Assembly: GCA_006969625.1 (NCBI GenBank)
Contig: CP030885.1
Coordinates: forward strand, 2,925,430-2,989,429
Source: Rhodospirillaceae bacterium
GTDB taxonomy: Bacteria > Pseudomonadota > Alphaproteobacteria > Kiloniellales > DSM-21159
DNA length: 64,000 bases
Direction: 5' to 3'
Of the stretch, positions 39,114 through 47,340 are shown piece after piece. The first letter of the stretch is position 1; each line of letters opens with the position of its first letter. The position numbers and the translations under genes are program-made. A model generated the notes under the pieces. That model saw only the letters and a list, made by a program, of their open reading frames with translations. It was not told the origin of the DNA and did not search any database.

Positions 39114-39422
39114 ATGAAGCTGAACGAACATCAGATGGCCGTGGTGCGCGACCAACTGGGCGCCGATCCGCTACCCGAGACGCACCCGTCCTACCCCGCC
39201 CTCACCCAGGCCTTCGGCGAGCACAGCTTCTACGTCAGCGACCAGGGCCTGCTGGTCGTCCAACAGGTGCCGGAAGCGCCGCAGACGGGGCGCCTGGTGC
39301 TGGTCGCCGCCTGGACGGACGACAGCAAGTCCGAGTTGGGGGCGATCGAGCCGCAGCCGACCGAGCTGGCCATCGACTTCGCGGACGGCACCGCGCCGCC
39401 GACGCCGAACGGCGCCGCCTGA
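39114..39422 (+). CDS. Small protein of unknown function
   Basis: A 102-residue acidic, soluble protein beginning MKLNEHQMAVVRDQLGADPL. Codon use matches neighbouring genes and AAAGGA precedes the ATG at 39114; an in-frame ATG at 39096 would add six residues. Its ~85-residue core is mixed strand and helix with a Pro/Thr-rich tail. I do not recognise the family. It converges with the dioxygenase gene, 14 bases apart. Confidence 0.65.
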   Translation: MKLNEHQMAVVRDQLGADPLPETHPSYPALTQAFGEHSFYVSDQGLLVVQQVPEAPQTGRLVLVAAWTDDSKSELGAIEPQPTELAIDFADGTAPPTPNGAA

Positions 39423-39436
39423 GAACGCCGTGCGCC

Positions 39437-40453
39437 TCAGGCGCGGCTGTAGGTGAAGGTCTCGGCGAGTCGCTTGACCAGCCACTCGCCCGCCAGCACC
39501 GGTGCGTGGCGCGGGGCCTCGTCGGGCGCGACGGTGCCCGGCAGGGCCTCGACCCAGGCGTCGTAGTTGGGATCGAAGAAGTAGGGCAGCGAGTAGCGCT
39601 CCCGACCGCTGGTGTTGATCACCCGGTGGATCGTCGCCTTGAAGCGGTCGTTGGTCCAGCGGGCCAATTGCTCGCCGATGTTGACGACGAAGGTGCCGGG
39701 GATCGGCGGTGCGTCGATCCACTCGCCGGCGGCGTTGAGCAGTTGCAGGCCGCCCACCTCGTCCTGCGCCAGGATGGTCAGGCAGCCGTAGTCACTGTGC
39801 GCGCCGCAGCCGAGCTCGCGTTTCTCGATGCGGCCGGCCTGCGGCGGATAGTGCAGCAGACGCAGGATCGCCATGGGGTCGTCGATCTTGTCGGCAAACC
39901 AGTCATACGGCAGCCCGAGCCCGAGGGCGAAGCCGCCCATCAGCCGCGTCGCCAGCGCCTGCATGGCCGTCTTGTAGGCCTCGATGGTCGGGCGGAACGC
40001 CGGGAGGCGCTGCGGGTCCGGCCAGACGTTGGCGCCGTGCAGCGGCCGTCCGGCGCGCACGCCGGGGTGGTCCGGCGGCAGGTCGACGGAGAGGTCGAAG
40101 CCCTCCTTGCGGTCGGCGCTGTCGTCCGGGTCGGTGTTCTCCTCGTACAGCGGGAAGTAGCCGCGGTGTACGGGCGACAGGCGCACGTGCATGCGCATCT
40201 TTTCGGCCTCGGGGAGGTCGAAAAGGGCCCGCGTCTGGGCGAAGGCGGCGTCGCGGAGCGCCTCGCCGACGCCGTGACTCCTCACGTAGAAGAAACCGAC
40301 ACGCTGACTCGCCGCGGAGATCTCGGCGCCAACCGCGTCCGCCGCGGTGCCGTCGATCAGGCCGGCGATGTCGACGACGGGCACTTCTGTAAAATCGACG
40401 CGCCGGCCACGCAGCTCCTCGGCCAATGTGAAGGACTCTCCGACCGCCGCCAT
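39437..40453 (-). CDS. Isopenicillin-N-synthase-like Fe(II)/2-oxoglutarate dioxygenase
   Basis: A 338-residue non-haem iron oxygenase. The DIOX_N domain spans about residues 20-130 (VPVVDIAGLI, SQRVGFFYVRSHGV). The iron triad is His-Asp in GAHSDYGCLTIL and His in KATIHRVIN, and the 2-oxoglutarate arginine is in GRERYSLPYFF (RxS). The ATG at 40453 gives the conserved N-terminus. It is divergent from the FAD subunit of the catabolic operon with 220 bases between. It might hydroxylate or demethylate the same substrate, but the family is broad and this is inference. Confidence 0.9.
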   Translation of the reverse strand: MAAVGESFTLAEELRGRRVDFTEVPVVDIAGLIDGTAADAVGAEISAASQRVGFFYVRSHGVGEALRDAAFAQTRALFDLPEAEKMRMHVRLSPVHRGYFPLYEENTDPDDSADRKEGFDLSVDLPPDHPGVRAGRPLHGANVWPDPQRLPAFRPTIEAYKTAMQALATRLMGGFALGLGLPYDWFADKIDDPMAILRLLHYPPQAGRIEKRELGCGAHSDYGCLTILAQDEVGGLQLLNAAGEWIDAPPIPGTFVVNIGEQLARWTNDRFKATIHRVINTSGRERYSLPYFFDPNYDAWVEALPGTVAPDEAPRHAPVLAGEWLVKRLAETFTYSRA

Positions 40454-40549
40454 CGCGCATTCCCCCGCCCCTGTGGAGTTATGCGAAATGTGCGACCGTG
40501 CGCTGCGTCCCGTCAACGCCGATCCGTATCCGATACCCGCGGCACGCGC

Positions 40550-40577
40550 TTGACTCGACCGAAAGCCTTCCGGTCAA
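40550..40577. promoter_or_regulatory. Imperfect inverted repeat between dioxygenase and catabolic operon
   Basis: TTGAC (40550) pairs with GTCAA (ending 40577), with an inner GACCG/CGGTC pair. It lies in the divergent 220-base control region and could be an operator; TTGACT could equally be a -35 box. Weak evidence. Confidence 0.25.
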
Positions 40578-40673
40578 CTCGCATGCAATCATAGGCGGGC
40601 GGAGGACGCCGAGGGTCCGCGTCCCAGCGGGCCGCCACCGTCGTTCGCGCCGGCAACCCGACAAGGGGAAGGT

Positions 40674-41555
40674 ATGGGGGTCTATCTGCGTCCGCGCGCG
40701 CTCGACGAAGCGCTCGAATCACTCGCAGGGCGCGCACTGACGCCGCTCGCCGGCGGCACCGACGTCTACCCCGCGCACGCGCACCAGGCAGCCTGGAACG
40801 GCGCCCCCGACATCGACATCCTGGACATCTCGGCGCTCGACGAGCTTAGGGGCATCGTCGAGGACGAAGCCGGCTGGCGGCTCGGTGCGCTGACCACCTG
40901 GAGCGAGGCGATCGAGGCGGTGGCGTCGGGACGCCTGCCCGCCTGCTTCGAGGGTCTGGCGCGGGCCGCGCGCACCGTCGGCGGTGTGCAGATCCAGAAT
41001 CGCGGCACGCTGGCCGGCAATCTCTGCAATGCCTCCCCGGCCGCGGACGGCGTGCCGCCGCTGCTCAGCCTCGATGCCGAGGTGGAGCTGGCCTCCCTCG
41101 CCGGCCGCCGGCGTCTGCCGCTGGCCGAGTTCGTGCTGGGCAACCGCCAAACCGCCCGACGCGCCGACGAGCTGCTGGTCGCCCTGCACGTGCCCCGGCC
41201 GCAGCCTTGGGCCCACGCGACCTTCCTGAAGCTGGGCGCCAGGCGCTACCTGGTCATCTCCATCGTCATGGTCGCCGCCGTGCTGGAGGCGGCGGACGGG
41301 CGGGTGGCGCGCGCCCGGGTCGCCGTCGGAAGCTGCTCGGCCGCCGCCCAGCGCCTTGCCGCCCTGGAAGCCGCGCTGGTGGGACAACCCTGCGACGGCA
41401 GCTTGGCGGATGCGGTCGAGCCGGCGCATCTGGCGGTGCTGTCGCCGATCGACGACGTGCGCGGATCCGCCGGCTATCGACAAGAGGCGGCCCTGACCCT
41501 GGTGCGGCGCGCCCTGAACGAACTCGACGGACACCGGCGGGAGGCAGCCGCATGA
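40674..41555 (+). CDS. FAD-binding subunit of a xanthine-dehydrogenase-family hydroxylase
   Basis: A 293-residue flavoprotein subunit (CoxM/YgfM type) that passes electrons from the 2Fe-2S centres to the acceptor. FAD-binding motifs are PLAGGTDVYP near residue 30 and QIQNRGTLAGNLCNASPAAD near 110. The C-terminal CO-dehydrogenase flavoprotein domain follows. It lacks extra 4Fe-4S cysteines. The TGA stop overlaps the ATG of the fused Fe-S/Mo subunit. First gene of the rightward operon 40674-54086. Confidence 0.92.
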   Translation: MGVYLRPRALDEALESLAGRALTPLAGGTDVYPAHAHQAAWNGAPDIDILDISALDELRGIVEDEAGWRLGALTTWSEAIEAVASGRLPACFEGLARAARTVGGVQIQNRGTLAGNLCNASPAADGVPPLLSLDAEVELASLAGRRRLPLAEFVLGNRQTARRADELLVALHVPRPQPWAHATFLKLGARRYLVISIVMVAAVLEAADGRVARARVAVGSCSAAAQRLAALEAALVGQPCDGSLADAVEPAHLAVLSPIDDVRGSAGYRQEAALTLVRRALNELDGHRREAAA

Positions 41556-44302
41556 GCCCGGATGCCGGCGGCACGGTCGCCAGCTTCGACCTGACCGTGA
41601 ACGGCACGCGCCGCTCGGTCGCAGCCGGGCCATTCACCCGCCTGACGACGGTCCTGCGCGACGAGCTGGGCCTGACCGGCACCAAGGTCGGCTGCGACGC
41701 CGGCGACTGCGGCGCCTGCACCGTGCTGCTCGACGGCCGGCAGGTCTGCGCCTGCCTGGTGCCGCTCGGCCAGGCGGCCGGGCGCGAGGTGATCACGGTC
41801 GAGGGACTGGCGCGCGACGGACAGCTTTCCGCCCTGCAACGCAGTTTTCATCTGCATGGTGCCGCGCAGTGCGGCGTCTGCACGCCGGGCATGCTGATGG
41901 CGGCAGCCGATTTGCTGGCGCGCGTGGCGCGGCCGACGGTGCAACAGGTGGAAGACGCACTCGGCGGCGTGCTGTGCCGCTGCACCGGCTACCGCAAGAT
42001 CGTCGAGGCGGTGCTGGCGGTGCCCGACCTGCCGGCCGAAGGCAACGCGCCGAGCGAAGCGCCGGCGGTCGGCCAAGGTCTGGCGCGCCGCGACGGCCCG
42101 CCCAAGGTTGCGGGCACCGACCGCTTCGGCGCCGATGCGGCGCCGGCCGGGGCGCTCTGGCTGCGCGCCGTGCGCTCCCCGCACGCCCGCGCGCGCTTCA
42201 CGCTCGGCGACCTGCAGCCGCTCTACGACCGCTGGCCGGGGCTGCTCCGGGTGCTCACCGCAGCCGACGTGCCGGGGGAGAACGCCTACGGCATCTATCC
42301 GCACCTTAAGGACCAGCCGGTGCTGGCCGCCGGCGCCGTGCGCTACCGCGGCGAGGCGGTGCTGGCCCTGCTGGGGGACCGCGACACGGTCGAGAACGTT
42401 CCGGTCGAGGCGATTCCCCTGACGTGGGAGCCGCTGGACCCGGTGATCGGCACCGAGGCGGCCACCGCCGCGGACGCGCCGCAACTGCATGCGGAGAGCG
42501 CCGGCAACGTGCTGATCCGGGGCTTTGTCGAAAAGGGTACGCCGGACGCCGCCTTCTCCGGCGCAGCCGCCGCAAGCGAGGGCACCTGGCGCACCGGCTT
42601 CGTCGAGCATGCCTACATCGAGCCGGAAGCCGGCTACGCAGAGCCGACGCCGGACGGCCGCCTGACGGTCTACGGCTGCACCCAGGCGCCCTACATGGAC
42701 CGCGACGAGGTGGCCCGCGTGACCGGCCTGCAGCCCGAGCAGGTCCGCATCCTCCCCAGCGCCTGCGGCGGCGGCTTCGGCGGCAAGCTCGACGTGGCCA
42801 TCCAGCCGCTGCTGGCGGTGGCGGCGCAGGTCACCGGCCGGCCCGTGCGCGGCGTCTTCAGCCGCACCGAGTCGATGGCGGCGACGACCAAGCGCCACCC
42901 CAGCGTGATCCGCGCCCGCGCCGCAGCCGAGGCCGACGGCAGGTTGCGCGCCCTCGACTTCGAGGGCGACTTCAACACCGGCGCCTACGCCTCCTGGGGA
43001 CCGACCGTGGCCGGCCGCGTGCCGGTGCACGCCAGCGGCCCCTACTGCGTGCCGCACGTGCGGGTGCGCAGCCGCGCCATCTACACGAACGAGACGCCGG
43101 CCGGCGCCTTCCGCGGCTTCGGCGTGCCGCAGGCCGCTATCGCGCACGAATGCCTGATGGACGACCTGGCCGAACGGCTCGCGATCGATCCGCTGGAGTT
43201 CCGCCACATCAACGCCCTGCGGCCAGGCGACGCCACCGCGACCGGCCAGGTTCTCGAGCATTCCGCCGGGCTGGCCGCTTGCCTGGACGCGTTGCGCCCG
43301 CAGTGGCAGGCGCTGCGCGCCAAGGCCGAGGCGTTCAACGTGACGACCGACGGCCGCACCCGGCGCGGCGTCGGCGTCGGCTGCATGTGGTACGGCTGCG
43401 GCAACACGGCGCTCGCCAACCCTTCCGAGATGCGCGTGGTGCTCGGCCGCGACGGGCGGCTGACGCTCTACAACGGCGCGGTCGACATCGGCCAGGGCTC
43501 GGCCACCGTCATGCTGCAGATCTGCGCCGACGCGCTCGGCCTGCCGCCGGCAGCCTTGGAGCAGGTGGTCGGAGACACCGACCTGACGCCCGACGCCGGC
43601 AAGACTTCCGCCTCGCGCCAGACCTTCGTGTCCGGCAAGGCGGCGCAGATCGCCGGCGAAGACCTGCGCGCGCAACTCCTGCGCCTGGCCAATGCCGGGC
43701 CGGAGGCGAAGCTGCGGCTCGCCGACGGCGTGGTCGAGGTGGACGACGGTGGCCCCACGCGAACCATCGAGCTGGCGCGCCTGTCGGCCGACCTGGAGGG
43801 CCGCGGGCGTTTCGACCCGCCGACCACGCCGCTCGACGAGAAGGGCCAAGGTGTGCCCTACGCCACCTACGGCTTTGCCGCCCAGCTCGCCGCGCTCTCG
43901 GTCGACCTCGACCTGGGCACCGTAAAGTTGCACCGCATCGTCGCGGCGCACGACCTGGGCAAGGCGGTCAACCCCATGCTGGTCGAAGGCCAGATCCACG
44001 GCGGCATCGCCCAGGGCATCGGCCTGGCGCTGATGGAGGAATACCTGCCGGGGCGCACCGAGAACCTGCACGACTACCTGATCCCGAGCTTCGGCGACGT
44101 GCCGGAGATCGAGATCCACCTGGTGGAGGACGCCGAGCCGCTCGGCCCCTTCGGCGCCAAGGGCATCGGCGAGCCGGCGCTGGTGCCGACCGCCCCGGCG
44201 ATCTTCGGCGCCATCCGTCACGCCACCGGCGTGGTGGTGCGCCAGGCGCCGGCGCTGCCGCACCGCCTGCGCGCGCTGCTGCGGGAGGCGGGCCATGGCT
44301 AA
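41552..44302 (+). CDS. Fused 2Fe-2S / molybdopterin hydroxylase subunit (XdhD-like)
   Basis: A 916-residue subunit combining what are usually two proteins. Residues 1-160 are the 2Fe-2S module: Cys48, 53, 56 and 68 for the plant-ferredoxin-type cluster, and Cys107, 110, 142 and 144 for the second. The remainder is the Mo-binding part, beginning GQGLARRDGPPKVAG, with GGGFGGKLD, FRGFGVP, DIGQGSATV and the active-site glutamate in GPFGAKGIGEPA. The enzyme class hydroxylates carbon next to nitrogen in purines, pyrimidines, nicotinate and similar rings using water. E. coli XdhD plus YgfM has the same split. Substrate not determined; the reductase next door suggests a pyridine- or pyrimidine-like ring. 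Confidence 0.92.
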   Translation: MSPDAGGTVASFDLTVNGTRRSVAAGPFTRLTTVLRDELGLTGTKVGCDAGDCGACTVLLDGRQVCACLVPLGQAAGREVITVEGLARDGQLSALQRSFHLHGAAQCGVCTPGMLMAAADLLARVARPTVQQVEDALGGVLCRCTGYRKIVEAVLAVPDLPAEGNAPSEAPAVGQGLARRDGPPKVAGTDRFGADAAPAGALWLRAVRSPHARARFTLGDLQPLYDRWPGLLRVLTAADVPGENAYGIYPHLKDQPVLAAGAVRYRGEAVLALLGDRDTVENVPVEAIPLTWEPLDPVIGTEAATAADAPQLHAESAGNVLIRGFVEKGTPDAAFSGAAAASEGTWRTGFVEHAYIEPEAGYAEPTPDGRLTVYGCTQAPYMDRDEVARVTGLQPEQVRILPSACGGGFGGKLDVAIQPLLAVAAQVTGRPVRGVFSRTESMAATTKRHPSVIRARAAAEADGRLRALDFEGDFNTGAYASWGPTVAGRVPVHASGPYCVPHVRVRSRAIYTNETPAGAFRGFGVPQAAIAHECLMDDLAERLAIDPLEFRHINALRPGDATATGQVLEHSAGLAACLDALRPQWQALRAKAEAFNVTTDGRTRRGVGVGCMWYGCGNTALANPSEMRVVLGRDGRLTLYNGAVDIGQGSATVMLQICADALGLPPAALEQVVGDTDLTPDAGKTSASRQTFVSGKAAQIAGEDLRAQLLRLANAGPEAKLRLADGVVEVDDGGPTRTIELARLSADLEGRGRFDPPTTPLDEKGQGVPYATYGFAAQLAALSVDLDLGTVKLHRIVAAHDLGKAVNPMLVEGQIHGGIAQGIGLALMEEYLPGRTENLHDYLIPSFGDVPEIEIHLVEDAEPLGPFGAKGIGEPALVPTAPAIFGAIRHATGVVVRQAPALPHRLRALLREAGHG

Positions 44303-45101
44303 CGGCCCACCGTCACAATCCCAGAAGTACGGGGCCCGCGAGGGCGGTCCAAAGAACCAGAAGTTCGGTGCCCAGGAGGGCACCGAGGGGATCGTGCGCT
44401 GCGACGCCTGCCCGGTGCTGTGCCGTATCCGGCCAGGGCGGGTCGGCGCCTGCGGGCGCTACGCCAACGAGAACGGCCTGCTGACCCGCACCGACCCGCT
44501 GGTGCTCAGCCAACGCGTCGCCGAGGCAGGCGGCGCCATGGTGCCCTTCCAGGGCCCCGCCGAGAGCGGCCAGGAATGGGACGGCCGCCTGCTGGCAGAC
44601 GCCGAGACCTTCGTCACCGGGATCGGCAGCGGCACCACCTATCCAGACTACAAGCCGGCCCCCTTCATCGTCTCCAGCCAGTACAAGGGCGTCGATACAG
44701 TCACCGTGGTGACCGAGGGTATCTTCAGCTATTGCGGCGTCAAGGTGAAGATCGACACCGACCGCCACCTGGGCGACGAGACGGCGCCGATCCGGGTCGC
44801 CGGCGAAATGGTGGGCCACGTCACCACCGCCGAGTACGGCTCGCAGATGCTCTCGCTCGGCGGCGTGCGGCACCTGACCGGCGGCAGCAAGAAGGAAGGC
44901 AACGTCACCTGCGACACGCTGCTGAAGCTGTGCAACGGCGAGGCCGTGGAGCTGACGATCGAGGGTGGCGCGACGCTGGAAGTGCAGGCCAACGCCGCGC
45001 CGGTTGTCGACGGCCACCGCGAGGAGCGCATGCGCGTCGGCTGCGGCTCGGCCACCATCGGCATCTTCGCCCAGCAATGGCATGGCCATGCGACGAGGTG
45101 A
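44295..45101 (+). CDS. N-terminal piece of the 6-hydroxynicotinate-reductase-like protein
   Basis: 268 residues from the ATG at 44295, which overlaps the end of the Mo-subunit gene. The first ~30 residues contain an imperfect repeat (QKYGAREGGPKN then QKFGAQEGTEG) before the Cys motif at 36-53. Family sequence continues to FAQQWHG, then a frameshifted HATR and a stop. Confidence 0.7.
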   Translation: MANGPPSQSQKYGAREGGPKNQKFGAQEGTEGIVRCDACPVLCRIRPGRVGACGRYANENGLLTRTDPLVLSQRVAEAGGAMVPFQGPAESGQEWDGRLLADAETFVTGIGSGTTYPDYKPAPFIVSSQYKGVDTVTVVTEGIFSYCGVKVKIDTDRHLGDETAPIRVAGEMVGHVTTAEYGSQMLSLGGVRHLTGGSKKEGNVTCDTLLKLCNGEAVELTIEGGATLEVQANAAPVVDGHREERMRVGCGSATIGIFAQQWHGHATR

Positions 45102-45844
45102 TCGTCGTCGACGACCACATCACCGGTGTGCTGAGCGAGCACCAAGCCGGCAAGTGCCTGGACATGCCGCCCACCGGCATCCGCGTGCGCGGCCGCAAGT
45201 CGACGCCGGGCCGCTACTTCCAGGTCGCGCATCCGGGCAGCGGCTGGGGCGGCACCGACATCGTCCAGCCGCTGTCGATCGTCGAGAGTATCGACCCGAA
45301 GACCGCCTGGCCCGGCCTGCGCCTGCTGCTGACTTCGACGACCGGCGAGGACGCGCTCTACTGCGTGCTGGACGAGGAGCTCAAGCCGATCCCGCGGGAG
45401 ATTCCGGCGCCGGTGCGCAAGGTGGTCGAGCGGATCGGCGAGAACTGCGAGCCGGCGCTCTGCTCCGTCGTCTTCATGGCCGGCGCCGGCGGCTCGCTGC
45501 GCGCCGGCGTCACCGAGAACCCGGTCCATCTGACCCAATCGGTCAAGCAGGCCCTGACCCGCGTCACCATGGGTGGCGCGCCGGTCTACATCTGGCCGGG
45601 CGGCGGCATCACGGTGATGGTCGACGTCACCCGCATGCCGGAGAACGCCTTCGGCTACGTGCCGACGCCGGCCATCGTCGCGCCCATGGAATTCACCATG
45701 AGCCGGGCCGACTACGAGGCGCTGGGCGGCCACGCCGGGGCGGTGATCGCCCTCAGCGACGTGCTGGCCGAGCAAGGCGAGGCGGCCAAGGCCGCACGCT
45801 GGCGCAGCGAGAACCCCTGGCCGCTCGAGCGGGGTGGGAGATGA
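45077..45844 (+). CDS. C-terminal piece of the 6-hydroxynicotinate-reductase-like protein
   Basis: If translated separately it would start at the ATG at 45077 (MAWPCDEVIVVDDH), 25 bases inside the first piece, giving 255 residues. No Shine-Dalgarno is visible before it, so expression would depend on coupling to the upstream frame. It contains the GRKSTPGRYF, GWGGTDIVQPL and IWPGGGITVMVDV blocks. Its stop overlaps the UPF0280 start as ATGA. Confidence 0.65.
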   Translation: MAWPCDEVIVVDDHITGVLSEHQAGKCLDMPPTGIRVRGRKSTPGRYFQVAHPGSGWGGTDIVQPLSIVESIDPKTAWPGLRLLLTSTTGEDALYCVLDEELKPIPREIPAPVRKVVERIGENCEPALCSVVFMAGAGGSLRAGVTENPVHLTQSVKQALTRVTMGGAPVYIWPGGGITVMVDVTRMPENAFGYVPTPAIVAPMEFTMSRADYEALGGHAGAVIALSDVLAEQGEAAKAARWRSENPWPLERGGR

Positions 45845-46725
45845 GCGCGACGGCCCTTCCGCTCGCGCGCCGCCCCGTGGCGCAGGATCTCGCCGGCGGC
45901 CGCCTGCACCTGAGCGAGGGACCGATCGACCTGGTGATCGACGCCGAGGGGCCAGACCGCGCCCGCGCCCTGGCCCAGGCGCAAGCCGCCTTCGACGGGC
46001 TGCTGGCGAGCCTGGTCGCCGAGTTGCCAGAACTGCGGCGTCCGCTGGACGCCCGGCCGCATCGGCTGCGGCATCCGGTGGCCCGGGCGATGCTGCGCGC
46101 CTGCCGCCCGCACGCGCATCTCTGGGTGACCCCAATGGCCGCCGTCGCCGGCGCGGTCGCCGACCATGTCCTGGCGGCCATGCGGGCCGGCTGCACGCTG
46201 CGGCGCGCCTGGGTCAACGACGGCGGCGACATCGCGGTCCACCTGGCGCCGGGCGAGAGGCTGGATATCGGGTTGGTCACCGACCTCGCCGACTTGGGCC
46301 CCGGCGGCGCACTGCGCCTGACCTACGCCCAGCCGCTGCGCGGCCTCGCCACCTCGGGCCGGCAGGGACGCAGCCTGTCGCGCGGCATCGCCGACGCCGT
46401 CACCGTGCTCGCCCGCACCGCCGCCGAGGCCGACGTGGCCGCCACCCTGATCGCCAACGCGGTCGACCTGGACGACCACCCGGCGGTTGTCCGCCGGCCG
46501 GCCGTCGACCTGGTCGCCGACAGCGACCTGGGCGCGCTGCCGGTGGTCACGGCCGTCGGACCGCTGGCGCCGGAAGAGATCGAGTCCGCCCTGTCGAGCG
46601 GCGCGGCGCTGGCCGCGGAGATGCGCGCGGCGGGCCTGATCGGGGCGGCTCTGCTATCCTTGCGCGGCCGCAGCGTCGCGGCTCCCGACCTCCGACACGA
46701 AGGGCTCCGATGCCGTCCGAGCTGA
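45841..46725 (+). CDS. UPF0280 family protein
   Basis: A 294-residue protein of UPF0280, a family with an ApbE-like fold but no proven reaction. Recognisable features are the GPIDLVIDAEGP start region, the AVAGAVADHVLAAM helix, the WVNDGGDIAVHL strand and the block GLATSGRQGRSLSRGIADAVTVLA with its TSG motif. Relatives occur both in methanogens and beside 6-hydroxynicotinate-reductase-like genes in proteobacteria. The ApbE resemblance allows a role in flavin attachment to the reductase, but that is speculation. Translationally coupled on the upstream side and overlapping the next gene by 16 bases. Confidence 0.85.
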   Translation: MSATALPLARRPVAQDLAGGRLHLSEGPIDLVIDAEGPDRARALAQAQAAFDGLLASLVAELPELRRPLDARPHRLRHPVARAMLRACRPHAHLWVTPMAAVAGAVADHVLAAMRAGCTLRRAWVNDGGDIAVHLAPGERLDIGLVTDLADLGPGGALRLTYAQPLRGLATSGRQGRSLSRGIADAVTVLARTAAEADVAATLIANAVDLDDHPAVVRRPAVDLVADSDLGALPVVTAVGPLAPEEIESALSSGAALAAEMRAAGLIGAALLSLRGRSVAAPDLRHEGLRCRPS

Positions 46726-47300
46726 TCGCCATCCGCAAGATCGTCACCCAGGTCGAGGAAGAGCGCCACGAGTTCGGCCCGCCGCCGGCAGAGCCGCTGC
46801 TGCGGGGCTGGGTCGCGGTGGCGATGGCCAACCCCTACGCCGGCGGCTATGTCGAAGAGATCACGCCGCTGATGGAGGCGCTGAAGGAGACCGGCAAGGC
46901 GATGGCCGAGCGGCTGGTCGCCGCGCTCGGTACGGGGCCGCAGGGCGTCGAAGCCTACGGCAAGGGTGCCGTGGTCGGCAGTGCGGGCGAGTTGGAGCAT
47001 GGCGCGCTGTGGCACGTACCCGGCGGCTGGGGCATGCGCGAGGTGCTGGGCCACACCAAGGCCATCGTGCCCTCGGCCAAGAAGGTCGGGACGCTGGGCA
47101 CCGCCATCGACATTCCGGTCCATCACGTCAACGCCGCCTACGTGCGCAGCCACTTCACCGCCGTCGAGGTGCGCGTGCCGGACGCGCCGCGCCCGGACGA
47201 GCTGTTGTACGTGCTGGCCATGACCACCGGCGCGCGCCCGCACGCGCGGGTCGGCGGTCTCGCGGCCGAGGAGATCACCGGGGAGGACGGTCTGCGCTGA
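46710..47300 (+). CDS. Amino acid synthesis family protein (PF06684, formerly DUF1185)
   Basis: A 196-residue protein of PF06684, whose crystal structures show a variant of the Bacillus chorismate-mutase fold; a role in amino-acid metabolism was proposed from structure and context only. Family marks are IRKIVTQVEEERHEFG at the start, the WVAVAMANPYAGGYVEEI strand, VGSAGELEHGALWHVPGGWGMRE in the middle, and VPSAKKVGTLGTAIDIPVHH. The ATG at 46710 lies within the end of the UPF0280 gene and follows GAAGGG. It might cyclise, isomerise or open a ring in the pathway encoded around it; unproven. Confidence 0.88.
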   Translation: MPSELIAIRKIVTQVEEERHEFGPPPAEPLLRGWVAVAMANPYAGGYVEEITPLMEALKETGKAMAERLVAALGTGPQGVEAYGKGAVVGSAGELEHGALWHVPGGWGMREVLGHTKAIVPSAKKVGTLGTAIDIPVHHVNAAYVRSHFTAVEVRVPDAPRPDELLYVLAMTTGARPHARVGGLAAEEITGEDGLR

Positions 47301-47340
47301 CCGGCCGCCTGCCCAAGACGAGAAGAGGGAGAACAGGGAC

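Larger units (their letters stand above)
44295..45844 (+). pseudogene. 6-hydroxynicotinate-reductase-like protein, split by a -1 frameshift
   Basis: Together the two pieces would form one protein of about 516 residues. The frame breaks near 45091-45093: reading GGC CA(n) TGC GAC GAG with one added base joins IFAQQWHG directly to CDEVIVVDDHITGVLSEH. The N-terminal Fe-S motif CDACPVLC...GAC (Cys36, 39, 43, 53) is the hallmark of the 6-hydroxynicotinate reductase family known from Eubacterium barkeri, which reduces the hydroxylated ring with ferredoxin. The break is either a sequencing error, a disabled gene, or a real split into two coupled polypeptides. Upstream and downstream genes of the operon are intact, which favours an error or a functional split. 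Confidence 0.75.

Noticed and set aside
41474..44383. 969-codon minus-strand frame opposite the Mo hydroxylase
   Set aside because: Same antisense effect; the plus strand encodes a complete, motif-rich enzyme.
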